From the NCBI GenBank assembly GCA_029866155.1, contig JARWZW010000001.1, forward strand, positions 1 through 36,740: 36,740 bases of DNA, read 5' to 3'. Under the pieces are notes generated by a model that had not been told where the DNA came from, ran no database searches, and saw nothing but the letters and a program-made list of their open reading frames with translations. This DNA is from Caulobacter sp. GTDB taxonomy: Bacteria; Pseudomonadota; Alphaproteobacteria; Caulobacterales; Caulobacteraceae. Made by a program: the position numbers and the translations under genes. Shown here piece by piece: positions 23,670 to 32,402 of this stretch; position 1 is the stretch's first letter, and the number at the start of each line of letters is the position of its first letter.

Positions 23670-24230
23670 ATGACGTCACAGTATCTGATTGTCGGCCGTG
23701 TCTCCGGCGCCCATGGCGTCCGGGGGGACGTGCGGCTCAGCACCTTTACCCAGGACCCCCTGGCCATCCTCGACTATCGCGATCTGGTCCGGGCGGATGG
23801 GTCGGCGGCGCTGACCGTGCTGTCAGCCCGGATCGCCAAGGGCGGGGTCATAGCCCGCTGCAAGGGCATCGAGACCAAGGACCAGGCGGACGGCCTGAAA
23901 GGCCTTACCCTCCATGTCGCCCGCAGCGCCCTGCCAGAGCCTGATGAAGACGAATATTATCTTGCGGACCTGATCGGTCTCTCGGCGGTGAACCCTGACG
24001 GCCAGCGCATCGGCCGGGTGAAGTCCGTCCAGGACTTCGGGGCCGGCGATATTCTCGAGATCGATCCGGCAGAGGGCGGCCCGACCTGGTACCTGCCCTT
24101 TACCCGCCTTGCCGTCCCTGAGGTGCAGATCAGCGCAGGGCAGATCGTCATTGTCCGGCCGGAGGAGGTCGAATGGACCCCGGATCCGGACATCGACCCG
24201 GACGACGCGCGGGAATCGCCCGAAGACTGA
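23670..24230 (+). CDS. rimM: Ribosome maturation factor RimM
   Basis: A 186-residue 16S rRNA processing and 30S assembly factor. The N-terminal domain begins LIVGRVSGAHGVRGDVRLST, the family signature GxxGvrGevk, and the PRC-barrel-like C-terminal part includes DEYYLADLIGLSAVNPDGQR, IGRVKSVQDFGAGDILEI and WYLPFTRLAVPEVQ. The start is ATG 23670 just before SQYLIVG; the ATG at 23616 belongs to the palindromic repeat and would add 18 non-homologous residues. RimM binds S19 and the 16S head and its gene usually sits between rpsP and trmD. Here trmD is separated from it by about 3.4 kb of unrelated genes. Confidence 0.95.
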   Translation: MTSQYLIVGRVSGAHGVRGDVRLSTFTQDPLAILDYRDLVRADGSAALTVLSARIAKGGVIARCKGIETKDQADGLKGLTLHVARSALPEPDEDEYYLADLIGLSAVNPDGQRIGRVKSVQDFGAGDILEIDPAEGGPTWYLPFTRLAVPEVQISAGQIVIVRPEEVEWTPDPDIDPDDARESPED

Positions 24231-24285
24231 GGTTTGCCCGGGCTTCCGGCCGCTGCCCGGTCCCCGGACCCGACCTGACCTGGTG

Positions 24286-25143
24286 TCAGACCTTGATGCG
24301 CATCAGGCATTCCTGGGTGACGGACGCCGCCAGCTTGCCGTCCTGGGTGTACATCTCGCCCCGGATGAATCCCCGTCCCTGGGAGGTGCTGGGGCAGTCC
24401 TGGTCAAACAGCAGCCAGTTGTTGAAATCTACCGGCCTGTGGAACCACATGGCATGGTCCAGGCTGGCCGATTGCAGGCCCGGCGATTGCCAGGTCAGGC
24501 CATGGACCCGCAGGGCGGTCTCCATGAAGGCCATGTCCGAAGCATAGGCAAGACAGGCCTGCTGCAGCCTGATGTCGGGACCGATCGGCGCCTTGGCCCG
24601 CATCCAGGTCTGTTTGCGCGGCGGCTTGGGCACCGGCTTGAAGATGTTCTGCGGATCGGGCCAGCGCAGGTCGATGGGCCGGGGCCGCTGCAGCTGCTGC
24701 AGCATGGCTGGCGGGATCTTGTCCGGTGAGTCGGCCAGCATCCGCTCCAGTTCGCCCAGCACCGAATCCGGATCCGGCGCCTCCGGCATGGCCGTCTGGT
24801 GTTCCAGCCCCTCTTCGGCCACCTGGAACGAGGCCGCCAGGTTGAAGATCTGCTGGCCATTCTGGATGGCGATCACCCGTCTTGTGGTGAAGGTGCCGCC
24901 GTCCCGCGACCGGTCAACCTCGTACAGCACCGGGATGCGGACATCGCCGGGCCGGATGAAATAGGCATGGATCGAATGACAGACCCGGTTCTCCACCGTC
25001 TCATAGGCCGCCAGCAGAGCCTGGGCGATGACGAACCCGCCAAAGATGCGCGGAAACCCGTCATTGGGCGACACGCCGCGGAACAGGTTCATCTCGATCG
25101 GCTCGAGAGCCAGGGTCTCGATAAGGTTTTCGGTCTCTTCCAT
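24286..25143 (-). CDS. tesB: Acyl-CoA thioesterase II
   Basis: A 285-residue double-hotdog thioesterase that hydrolyses medium- and long-chain acyl-CoA. Asp203 (YASDM), Ser227 (QSASLDH) and Gln277 (SVTQECLMR) line up with the Asp204-Thr228-Gln278 triad of E. coli TesB, with Ser in place of Thr. Other landmarks are NDGFPRIFGGFVIAQALLAA, HSIHAYFIRPGD, DHAMWFHRPVDFNNWLLFDQ and RGFIRGEMYTQDG. The chosen start (ATG 25143) precedes the usual N-terminal helix; an upstream ATG at 25200 would add 19 residues unlike the family. It is convergent with rimM and downstream of the TetR gene on the same strand with a 92-bp gap. Confidence 0.94.
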   Translation of the reverse strand: MEETENLIETLALEPIEMNLFRGVSPNDGFPRIFGGFVIAQALLAAYETVENRVCHSIHAYFIRPGDVRIPVLYEVDRSRDGGTFTTRRVIAIQNGQQIFNLAASFQVAEEGLEHQTAMPEAPDPDSVLGELERMLADSPDKIPPAMLQQLQRPRPIDLRWPDPQNIFKPVPKPPRKQTWMRAKAPIGPDIRLQQACLAYASDMAFMETALRVHGLTWQSPGLQSASLDHAMWFHRPVDFNNWLLFDQDCPSTSQGRGFIRGEMYTQDGKLAASVTQECLMRIKV

Positions 25144-25235
25144 GGTGCAGTGCAATAGGCTCAGGCGATCGATCCGGCAAGCTTGGGGCCTTCCGCCCAC
25201 CGTAGCCTGGATCGGCGGGTGGCCCCCTGGTCAGA

Positions 25236-25850
25236 CTATTCTCGCTTAAACGCCGGCTCCAGCAGCGACAGCAAACGGTCCGCCATCACCTCGATTGCGT
25301 CGGCCCCGGGCCCCCCATCGATCAGGCCATTGATCACCAGCGAGACATAGCCGTGAACCGCCATCCAGGCGAAGTTGACGCCGGTGCGGTCATCGACCCC
25401 CTCCGGCCGACGGGTCTCGGCGACGGCCCGCCAGAGGACGCCCCCGCAATGGTCGGCGGCGGTCATGACCCGGCCCTGGGCGCCGTCTCGATTACTGCGC
25501 TGGAACATCATGTCGTAGGTCGCCGGTCGCGACAGGGCGAAGGCGATATAGGCCATGCCGATAGCCTTCAGTCGGGCAAAGGGATCGGCCTGCGCCGAAT
25601 CCCGGGCGGCAATCATGCGGGCTGCAAGATCGTCGAATCCCTCGGCCAGGACGGCGCCGATCAGGTCAGCCCGGGTCGGAAAATAGTGGGCCGGCGCCGC
25701 ATGGGAGACGCCCGCCATCCGGGCGCAGGCCCGCAGGCTGATAGCGGATTCCGGGCCGGATTCGATCAGGCTGGCCGCCGCCTGCAGCAGGGCCGCCCGC
25801 ACGTCATCTGGCCGGGCGCGGGGTCCGGTCGACTGCGGGGTCATGGCCAT
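25236..25850 (-). CDS. TetR family transcriptional regulator
   Basis: A 204-residue TetR repressor, or 202 if translation starts at the second ATG, 25844. The DNA-binding domain at about residues 15-63 is clear: VRAALLQAAASLIESGPESA, ISLRACARMAGVSHAAPAHY, then FPTRADLIGAVLAEGFDDLA. The ligand domain with AFALSRPATYDMMFQ and VNFAWMAVHGYVSLVINGLI belongs to the WHG-type TetR C-terminal group. It is divergent from the ABA4-like gene, and the gap holds two 15-bp palindromes spaced three helical turns apart, so it very likely controls both itself and the membrane-protein operon. The inducer is unknown. Confidence 0.92.
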   Translation of the reverse strand: MAMTPQSTGPRARPDDVRAALLQAAASLIESGPESAISLRACARMAGVSHAAPAHYFPTRADLIGAVLAEGFDDLAARMIAARDSAQADPFARLKAIGMAYIAFALSRPATYDMMFQRSNRDGAQGRVMTAADHCGGVLWRAVAETRRPEGVDDRTGVNFAWMAVHGYVSLVINGLIDGGPGADAIEVMADRLLSLLEPAFKRE

Positions 25851-25862
25851 TCAGAACCGCTC

Positions 25863-25877
25863 CTTGACACTGTCAAG
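25863..25877. promoter_or_regulatory. TetR operator candidate 1
   Basis: CTTGACACTGTCAAG is a perfect palindrome apart from its central base. It lies 13 bp from the TetR start codon, and its TTGACA half could serve as a -35 element toward the ABA4-like gene. It matches operator 2 at 14 of 15 positions, differing only at the centre. Confidence 0.8.
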
Positions 25878-25893
25878 TTTGCAGGATACCCAG

Positions 25894-25908
25894 CTTGACA
25901 GTGTCAAG
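25894..25908. promoter_or_regulatory. TetR operator candidate 2
   Basis: CTTGACAGTGTCAAG is the second copy of the palindrome, starting 31 bp (three helical turns) from the first, so two repressor dimers would sit on the same face of the DNA. It lies just upstream of the ribosome-binding site (GGAG, 25913-25916) of the ABA4-like gene. Confidence 0.8.
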
Positions 25909-25923
25909 CAATGGAGCATCCTC

Positions 25924-26355
25924 GTGACAGACACCCTGTTTTCCCTGGCCAACCTCCTGGCCCTGGTCATGTGGATCGCCCTGATCTTCGGACGGTTCAT
26001 CAAGCCCCTGCAAAAGGTCGTCGATCCGCTGGCAGGATTTGTCGCCCCCGCCCTGCTGGCTGTCGCCTATGCTGTTGTGATGGGGATGTTCTGGGGCCAG
26101 GCCGAGGGCGGCGGCTTTGGCTCGCTCCAGGCGGTCGGGGCCCTGTTCGCCAAGCCGGAACTGCTGCTGGCCGGCTGGATCCACTACCTGGCCTTTGACC
26201 TGTTTGTCGGCGGATGGATCGCCCGCACCGCTTCGGAGCGGGGCCTTTCCGGCTTTCTCATTGCGCCCATCCTGGTCCTGACCTTCCTGGTCGGCCCGGT
26301 CGGCTATCTGGCCTTCTCCCTGCTGAACCTGGCGACCCGGCGGGCTGCGAAATGA
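25924..26355 (+). CDS. ABA4-like (DUF4281) membrane protein
   Basis: A 143-residue membrane protein with four hydrophobic segments: LFSLANLLALVMWIALIFGR, then LAGFVAPALLAVAYAVVMGM, LLAGWIHYLAFDLFVGGWIA, and FLIAPILVLTFLVGPVGYLA. The motifs WIHYLAFDLFVG.WIARTA and LTFLVGPVGYL are typical of the ABA4-like family, named for a plant protein needed for neoxanthin synthesis; bacterial members are uncharacterised. GTG 25924 is chosen because GGAG lies at 25913-25916 and because the longer frame would have to read through both operators. Its stop overlaps the start of the next gene (ATGA). Confidence 0.82.
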   Translation: MTDTLFSLANLLALVMWIALIFGRFIKPLQKVVDPLAGFVAPALLAVAYAVVMGMFWGQAEGGGFGSLQAVGALFAKPELLLAGWIHYLAFDLFVGGWIARTASERGLSGFLIAPILVLTFLVGPVGYLAFSLLNLATRRAAK

Positions 26356-27173
26356 CTGCCATCAGCCAGGCCAACCCCGCCCGCAGCTGTCGTCCAGCCC
26401 TGTCCTGGGAGCCCCTCCTCGCCACGGCAGGCCTTCTGCTGGCCCTGACCATGATCCCGACCGGCTGGCTCGCCCTGACGGATCCCAGAACCCTTGATGG
26501 TGTCAATGTCTGGATCAAACCGCTCAAGTTCATGGCCTCGGTCAGCCTGTTCTGGCTGACTGGCGCCTGGGTCTTCAGCCATCTTCCCTCAGGCTTCCGC
26601 CAGTCCCTGGCCGGTCGCTACACCGTCTGGGTTTCCCTGATCGCGGGGCTGCTTGAGATCGCATACATCACCCTGCAGGCCTCGCGGGCCGAGGCCTCGC
26701 ATTTCAACTATTCCAGCCCGACCAGCAGCGTTCTCTACAGTCTGATGGCGGTCGGCGCCGTCAGCATGACCTCCACCTCCCTGGTCCAGGGAATTGCGGT
26801 CCTGAGGACCAGAGCCGGGGACCTCACCCCACCCGTCCGGACCGCCCTGGGCTGGGGCCTCGTCCTGACTTTCGTGCTGGGCACATTGACCGGCGGCTAT
26901 ATGGGCAGCCAGCCTGGTCATTTCGTCGGCATACCGACCGATCTCCAGGGCCTGCCTCTCCTGGGATGGTCCACTACGGCGGGAGACCTGCGCCCGGCCC
27001 ATTTCTTCGGGATGCACGCAGCCCAGATCCTGCCCGTCCTGATCTGGGTCATCGCCCTTGGGTCCCCGACCTGGGCGCGACGGCTGCCCGTCCCCCTGGC
27101 CCTGGCCTATGCCGCCTTGACCCTGGCGATCCTGGCCCAGGCCATGGCCGGCAAGCCGCTGATCGCCCTGTAG
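26352..27173 (+). CDS. Seven-helix integral membrane protein, function unknown
   Basis: A 273-residue protein with about seven membrane segments, among them LLATAGLLLALTMIPTGWLA, LKFMASVSLFWLTGAWVFSH, VSLIAGLLEIAYITLQASRA, ALGWGLVLTFVLGTLTGGYM and QILPVLIWVIALGS. Loop motifs that look constrained are VNVWIKPLKF, RAEASHFNYSSPTSSVLYSL and RPAHFFGMHAAQ; the histidines in the last could bind metal or heme, but this is only suggestive. I do not recognise a named family. Its ATG overlaps the stop of the ABA4-like gene (ATGA), so the two are translationally coupled and share the TetR-type control region. Confidence 0.78.
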   Translation: MTAISQANPARSCRPALSWEPLLATAGLLLALTMIPTGWLALTDPRTLDGVNVWIKPLKFMASVSLFWLTGAWVFSHLPSGFRQSLAGRYTVWVSLIAGLLEIAYITLQASRAEASHFNYSSPTSSVLYSLMAVGAVSMTSTSLVQGIAVLRTRAGDLTPPVRTALGWGLVLTFVLGTLTGGYMGSQPGHFVGIPTDLQGLPLLGWSTTAGDLRPAHFFGMHAAQILPVLIWVIALGSPTWARRLPVPLALAYAALTLAILAQAMAGKPLIAL

Positions 27174-27225
27174 GGCAGCCGCCGACGTGTTAGGGATGTG
27201 GCTCCCGCCACAATAGGCCACATCC

Positions 27226-27603
27226 ATGTCCGCCGCCCTGCTCGCTTTCGCCCTGTTGCTGTTCCAGTCGGGCCCCGGACTTGGATATGCCGAGGCGAAG
27301 GCCCGGGCGGAGCGATATGAGGCCGACCTGCCGTCCCAGACCTATCGCAGGTCCGTACTTGATCCGCTTTTGACCCCGAAAACAAAGGCCCTGTTCAGCC
27401 GCTGCTACCCCGCTTCGGTGGGACGGCGCATGACCTTCACCCTGATCGTCAGTTTCAAGGATACGAAGTTCGACCGCGTCGAGCGGGACAGCGAGGATCC
27501 CGTGGCCCGCTGTATGGCTGAGGCCTTCGCCGAAATCCGCTGGCCGAAGCCGCCCCATGACGACTTCGCCGAGGAATTTCACTTCGACCTGGCGCCCGAC
27601 TGA
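27226..27603 (+). CDS. Small exported protein with TonB-C-like pattern
   Basis: A 125-residue protein with a short hydrophobic N-terminus (MSAALLAFALLLFQSGPGLG), probably a signal peptide, and a compact domain. The second half, FTLIVSFKDTKFDRVERDSE, then ARCMAEAFAEIRWPKPP and FHFDL, follows the strand-Cys-helix-WPxPP-strand pattern of TonB C-terminal or AgmX/PglI-like domains. Two cysteines (SRCYP and VARCM) could form a disulfide. It lacks the Pro-rich spanning region of true TonB. It lies 52 bp after the seven-helix gene and 48 bp before trmD on the same strand, so it may be read from either unit. Function unknown. Confidence 0.65.
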   Translation: MSAALLAFALLLFQSGPGLGYAEAKARAERYEADLPSQTYRRSVLDPLLTPKTKALFSRCYPASVGRRMTFTLIVSFKDTKFDRVERDSEDPVARCMAEAFAEIRWPKPPHDDFAEEFHFDLAPD

Positions 27604-27651
27604 AGGCCCCTGCCCGCTTTGCGAAGCGCCGACGAGACTTTAGAAGGCGCC

Positions 27652-28389
27652 ATGCCCTTCACCGCCACCGTCCTGACCATGTTCCCCGAGGCCTTTCCCG
27701 GCCCGCTGGGTGTTTCCCTGATCGGGACTGCCTGGCGCGAGCAGGACCTGTGGCGACTGGAAACGGTGGACATCCGGGGCTTTTCCAAGGATAAGCGCGG
27801 CTTCCTTGACGACACCCCTGCGGGTGGCGGTCCGGGACAGGTGATGAAGGCGGATGTAATCGCGGCGGCGCTCGACAGCGTTGAGATCGCGGGACGTCCG
27901 CTTTTGTGCATGAGCGCCCGGGGCAGGCCCCTGACCCAGGCGCGGGTGAGTAAATGGGCCGCCACGCCGGGGATCATCGTCCTCTGTGGCCGGTTCGAGG
28001 GGGTGGACCAGCGGGTGCTCGACGCCCGGGGGTTCGAGGAGGTCTCCGTCGGAGACGCGGTCCTGGCCGGTGGCGAGGCGGCGGCGATGGTGGTGATCGA
28101 GGCCTGTGTCCGTCTTGTTCCGGGGGTTCTTGGGCAGGCGGCCAGTCTTCACGAAGAGAGCTTCGAGGACGGGCTCCTCGAACATCCGCAGTTTACAAGG
28201 CCGCGGACGTTCGAAGGGTTGGACATCCCCGAGGTGCTGCTGAGCGGCGACCATGGAAAGGTTGCGGCCTGGCGGCAGGCCATGAGAGAGACCACGACCC
28301 GCGAGCGGCGGCCCGATCTTTGGGACCGCCATCTCGCCAATCAACAGGCAAAGGGCGACCGCAAGACGGGAAAGCCCAAAGGAGACTAG
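27652..28389 (+). CDS. trmD: tRNA (guanine-N1)-methyltransferase TrmD
   Basis: A 245-residue SPOUT-class enzyme that methylates G37 of tRNAs to prevent frameshifting. It has [20 protein letters not shown] at the N-terminus, [18 protein letters not shown], the SAM-binding trefoil knot with [40 protein letters not shown] carrying the catalytic-region Asp, and the [20 protein letters not shown] end. ATG 27652 has AGAAGG at 27642-27647; an upstream in-frame start at 27619 adds 11 unlikely residues. rplS follows after 2 bp. Its usual neighbour rimM lies about 3.4 kb upstream. Confidence 0.96.
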   Translation: MPFTATVLTMFPEAFPGPLGVSLIGTAWREQDLWRLETVDIRGFSKDKRGFLDDTPAGGGPGQVMKADVIAAALDSVEIAGRPLLCMSARGRPLTQARVSKWAATPGIIVLCGRFEGVDQRVLDARGFEEVSVGDAVLAGGEAAAMVVIEACVRLVPGVLGQAASLHEESFEDGLLEHPQFTRPRTFEGLDIPEVLLSGDHGKVAAWRQAMRETTTRERRPDLWDRHLANQQAKGDRKTGKPKGD

Positions 28390-28391
28390 AG

Positions 28392-28778
28392 ATGAACGTG
28401 ATCAAGCAACTGGAGAAGGAAGAGGTTGAACGCCTCGCCGCCCTCCGCACCACCCCCGATTTCCAGCCCGGCGACACCGTCCGCGTCAATGTCCGCATCA
28501 AGGAAGGCGACCGCGAGCGCGTCCAGGCCTATGAAGGCGTCTGCATCGCCCGCCAGGGCGCCGGCCTGCATGAGAGCTTCACGGTCCGCAAGATCAGCTT
28601 CGGCGAAGGCGTCGAGCGGGTCTTCCCGACGATGTCGCCGATGATCGAGAGCATCGAAGTCAAGCGTCGCGGCGTCGTCCGTCGCGCCAAGCTCTATTAC
28701 CTGCGCGATCGTCGCGGCAAGAGCGCCCGGATCGCCGAGCGGTCCATGGTCCGCAAGGAAGAGCCCAAGGGCGAATAA
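28392..28778 (+). CDS. rplS: 50S ribosomal protein bL19
   Basis: A 128-residue large-subunit protein located at the subunit interface. The family core is complete: [75 protein letters not shown] and [21 protein letters not shown] short charged extension ends EEPKGE. Its GGAG site lies inside the last codons of trmD (28381-28384), two bases separate the genes, and a strong terminator follows, marking the end of the cluster. Confidence 0.97.
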   Translation: MNVIKQLEKEEVERLAALRTTPDFQPGDTVRVNVRIKEGDRERVQAYEGVCIARQGAGLHESFTVRKISFGEGVERVFPTMSPMIESIEVKRRGVVRRAKLYYLRDRRGKSARIAERSMVRKEEPKGE

Positions 28779-28801
28779 CCCCTTTCGCGGCTTGAAAGAT
28801 C

Positions 28802-28835
28802 AAAGGCCCCGCTGTCACCAGCGGGGCCTTTTTCT
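28802..28835 (+). terminator. Rho-independent terminator after rplS
   Basis: AAAGGCCCCGCTG (28802-28814) pairs perfectly with CAGCGGGGCCTTT (28819-28831) around the loop TCAC and is followed by TTCT. It ends the trmD-rplS transcript and, with its A-run on the other side, may also serve the convergent DUF885 gene. Confidence 0.93.
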
Positions 28836-28871
28836 ATTGACGCTCTTGAGTCCCGTCAGACGGACCCTGCT

Positions 28872-30701
28872 TCACCCCGCCGCCGCGATGTAGCTGTCCA
28901 CCTGGGTCTCCAGCACGTCCAGCGGCAGGGCGCCGTCCTTGAGGACTGCATCATGGAAGTCCCGGATATCGTACCGCGCGCCCAGCGCCTTCTGGGCCCG
29001 GGCCCGCAGTTCAAAGATCTTGAGCTGGCCGACCATGTAGCTGGTCGCCTGACCGGGATTGGAAATGTAGCGCTCCACCTCCTTGACGATGTCCCGCTCG
29101 CTGAGCAGCGAATTGTCCCGGAAGAAACTGATGGCCTGCTCCCGGCTCCACCGCTTGGCGTGCATGCCTGTATCGACCACCAGCCTAACAGCTCGCCAGG
29201 CTTCGAGGGACAGCCGGCCAAAGTCTGAGTAGGGATCGGCATAGTAGCCCATCTCCTTGCCCAGCTTTTCCGAATAGAGCCCCCATCCCTCGCTATAGGC
29301 GCCATAGCCGCCAAACCGCCGGAACTTGGGAATGCCCTGAAGTTCCTGCGCCAGGGCGATCTGGAAGTGGTGACCAGGCGCCCCCTCATGATAGCTGATC
29401 CCCTCGATCTGGGGCTTCAGAACCTGGGTCATGTCGGCCAGATTGACATAATAGATGCCTGGCCTTGAGCCGTCCGGTGCCGGACGGTTGTAGAAGGCCA
29501 CACTGGCCGTTTCCTGTCGCCAGGCCTCCACGGCGCGAACCTCGAGCGGAGCCTTGGGCAGCCGCAGGAAATAGCGCGGCGCAGCCGCCATGACCTGCGC
29601 GATATAGCCGTTGGCGTCCTTCAGATAGGCGGCCCGGCCTTCAGCAGTGTTGGGGTACTGGAACTTCGGGTTGGTCTTCAGTTCCTTGAAGAAGGCCTGC
29701 AGGCTTCCCTTGAAGCCGACCGTCGCCATGATGGCCCGCATCTCGCCCTGGATCCGGGCCAGTTCCTTCAGCCCGGTCTGGTGGATCTGGTCAGCGGACA
29801 GATCGGTCGTGGTGGAGCCCTTCAGTCGATAGGCGTAGAAGGCATCTCCATCCGGCAGGGCCCAGGCGCCGCGATTGCCCCGCGCCAGGCCCTTCAGGTC
29901 CTTCTGGGTCGCCAGGAAGGTTTCGTAGCCCGCCTTGAACGGGCCCAGCAGCGCCGCCCGGCCCTCGGACAGCAGCCTGGACTTCTCGGCCTCGGGCGCT
30001 GTCAGGCCCGAGACCTTCTTGCGGAAATCGGCCCAGATGGCGCTGTCCTCCCCGAGCGAGAAGGGCGCGCCGGTCAGGATCTTTCGCGTGTCGGCCTCGA
30101 CCGGGCCGAAGGTGAAGGCCGGCGCCACGACCCCCGCTTCCGCCGCCGCCATCAGGCTGGCGCAGACCTCTGTCATGACCCGCTGGCTGTCCTTCAGCCT
30201 GGCGATATAGGCCTCGGCGTCGCCCACCCCGTCGACCCGGTGCTGATTGATCAGGAAGACCGGGATCTCGCCGGCCGGGCTGCCATTGGTCGTGGCCTGA
30301 TAGAAGTGATTGCGCCAGCGCACCCCTTCCCGCTGGCGGCTGACCGACCGCTCGAAAAGCTACCAGGATATCCTCGACTGGGGCCCCAGGGTGTCGAAGC
30401 GGAACCGCGCCTTCATGGCCGAAAGCTGGGTCTCCGCCAGGATCAGGGCTCGGTCCGCACCGGCGTCGGTATAGTCGTCCAGCCGGTCGTAGTGTGTCTT
30501 GATTCCCAGAGACGTCAGGCTTTCAGGACTGAGCGCCAGGGTCTCGTCGAAGGCCGCATCCAGGAAAGCCGTAAACCGTTGATCCTCCGGGCTGGCTTCG
30601 CCATCGGCTCCAAGGGCCAGGGCCTGGGCCCCGAACGGGGCCGCCAGGGGCAGGGACAGGAGGCCGGCGAGCGCCAGGCGACGGCTGGGTGCGAAATCCA
30701 T
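28872..30701 (-). pseudogene. DUF885 family exported protein interrupted by an in-frame amber codon
   Basis: Read from ATG 30701, the gene starts with a signal peptide (MDFAPSRRLALAGLLSLPLA, then APFGAQALA) and the DUF885 N-terminus (FDETLALSPESLTSLGIKTH). At 30362-30360 a TAG follows LGPQSRISW, and the same frame continues LFERSVSRQREGVRWRNHFY through to the stop at 28872. Relatives read S-Y-x-LFE at this point, so a single change such as CAG to TAG would explain it. Everything downstream looks intact, including YHEGAPGHHFQIALAQEL, YGAYSEGWGLYSEKLGKEMG and the C-terminal helices, about 609 codons in all. DUF885 proteins are putative metallopeptidases. Either a recent pseudogene, a read-through case or a sequencing error; an internal restart from 30323 would lack the signal peptide. 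Confidence 0.85.
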
Positions 30702-30910
30702 GGGCAACAGGCTTTCTCCGGAAAGGCGGTCAGAAGAGTGTCCATAGTTGGCGGCCGGTGTCATCTTTCTAATGCGTCATGTCCGGCATGGGCGCCGCAG
30801 CCATGGCGCCCCGCAAGTTCCTTGCTGCGATCGCCGGTGTCGCAGCGATTTGACGCACTTTCCTTGCCCGAGACTGGACGAAGACCCACCGGCAGTCCTA
30901 CATCCGCCCC

Positions 30911-32341
30911 ATGGCTGGCAAGACACTCTACGACAAGATCTGGGACGCGCATGTCATCGCTCAGGATGGCGCCGAGGCGATCCTCTATATCGACCTGCAT
31001 CTGATCCATGAGGTCACGACGCCCCAGGCCTTTGCGGGTCTCCGGGCCGCCGGCCGTCCCGTGCGCCGCCCGGACAGAACATTGGCGGTCGCCGACCATA
31101 ACGTGCCCACCATCGGTCAGGCGCTTGGCGTCAATGCGGTGGAAGACGAGGAAGCCCGGCTGCAGCTCCAGACACTCGGCCGCAATGTCGCCGACGCCGG
31201 CATCGAGTATTTCCAGATGGGCGATCCTCGCAACGGCATCGTCCATGTGGTCGGCCCCGAACAGGGCCGCACACAGCCCGGCATGACCATTGTCTGCGGC
31301 GATTCCCACACCTCCACCCATGGCGCCTTCGGGGCCCTTGCCCAGGGCATCGGCACCAGCGAGGTCGAACATGTCCTGGCCACCCAGACCCTGCGCCAGG
31401 CCCGGTCGAAGAACCTTCGCGTGACCGTCGATGGCCAGCTTGGCCCCGGCGTCACCGCCAAGGACATGGCCCTGGCCATCATCGGAACCATCGGCACGGC
31501 CGGCGGCACAGGCTCGGTCATCGAATATGCCGGCGAAGCCGTGCGCGCCCTGTCCATGGAGGGCCGCATGACCCTCTGCAACCTGACCATCGAGGCCGGC
31601 GCCCGGGCGGGTCTGGTGGCCCCCGACGACAAGACCTTCGACTATATCCGCGGTCGCCCTTCTGCCCCCAAGGGCGCCGCCTGGGACATGGCCGTCAGCT
31701 ACTGGAAATCCTACTTCAGCGACCCGGATGCGCTATTTGATCGCGAGGTCCGTCTCAACGCCGCCGATATCGCCCCGACCGTCACCTGGGGCACCAGCCC
31801 GGAAGATGTCGTGTCGGTGACCGGCCTTGTGCCGGATCCGGACAGCTTCGCCACCCCCGACAAGCGGGCTTCCGCCACCCGGGCGCTGGACTATATGGGC
31901 CTGATCGCCGGTCAGCCCATTACCGAGGCGAAGGTGGACGTGGTGTTCATCGGCAGCTGCACCAACAGTCGCATAGAAGACCTGCGGGCCGCCGCTGAGG
32001 TCGCCCAGGCCGCCTTCCTCGAAGGCCGGCTGGTCGCCCCCCATGTGCGGGCCATGGTGGTGCCGGGCTCGGGCCTGGTTCGCGACCAGGCAGAGGCCGA
32101 GGGCCTGGACGCCCTGTTCCGGGCTTCGGGCTTCGAATGGCGCGAGCCCGGCTGTTCCATGTGCCTGGGCATGAACCCCGACCGTCTGGCCCCGGGCCAG
32201 CGCTGCGCCTCGACCTCGAACCGCAATTTCGAGGGCCGTCAGGGTCGCGGCGGCCGCACCCATCTGATGAGCCCGGCCATGGCGGCGGCGGCGGCGATCG
32301 CCGGCCATATCGTCGATGTCCGCACCTTCCTGACAGTCTGA
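30911..32341 (+). CDS. leuC: 3-isopropylmalate dehydratase large subunit
   Basis: A 476-residue aconitase-family subunit that, with LeuD, isomerises 2- to 3-isopropylmalate in leucine synthesis. The [4Fe-4S] ligands are Cys350 (GSCTNSR), Cys415 and Cys418 (CSMCLGMN). Other landmarks are [15 protein letters not shown]-type [34 protein letters not shown] and the C-terminal [20 protein letters not shown]. The length fits. The start ATG 30911 precedes the invariant [11 protein letters not shown]. It opens a plus-strand cluster with a VOC gene, leuD, an ABM gene and leuB; leuA is not in the window. Confidence 0.97.
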   Translation: MAGKTLYDKIWDAHVIAQDGAEAILYIDLHLIHEVTTPQAFAGLRAAGRPVRRPDRTLAVADHNVPTIGQALGVNAVEDEEARLQLQTLGRNVADAGIEYFQMGDPRNGIVHVVGPEQGRTQPGMTIVCGDSHTSTHGAFGALAQGIGTSEVEHVLATQTLRQARSKNLRVTVDGQLGPGVTAKDMALAIIGTIGTAGGTGSVIEYAGEAVRALSMEGRMTLCNLTIEAGARAGLVAPDDKTFDYIRGRPSAPKGAAWDMAVSYWKSYFSDPDALFDREVRLNAADIAPTVTWGTSPEDVVSVTGLVPDPDSFATPDKRASATRALDYMGLIAGQPITEAKVDVVFIGSCTNSRIEDLRAAAEVAQAAFLEGRLVAPHVRAMVVPGSGLVRDQAEAEGLDALFRASGFEWREPGCSMCLGMNPDRLAPGQRCASTSNRNFEGRQGRGGRTHLMSPAMAAAAAIAGHIVDVRTFLTV

Positions 32342-32402
32342 CCTGTCAGGTCGGTATCGACCCTGACTTCAACGCCGATCCCGGCCCCAAGGTGCTTGCC
32401 GC

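Noticed and set aside
25843..25923. Longer N-terminus for the ABA4-like protein starting at ATG 25843
   Set aside because: It would place both TetR-type palindromes inside the coding region; the GTG at 25924 has a well-placed GGAG and starts at the family's first helix.
30779..30853. A 24-codon frame (MSGMGAAAMAPRKFLAAIAG, then VAAI) upstream of leuC, considered as a leader peptide
   Set aside because: It has only one leucine codon, no ribosome-binding site and no terminator/antiterminator pairing, so leucine attenuation is not supported.
29781..31004. A 407-codon plus-strand frame opposite the DUF885 gene and into leuC
   Set aside because: It has no recognisable domain and runs into leuC out of frame; it arises from codon bias of the minus-strand gene.
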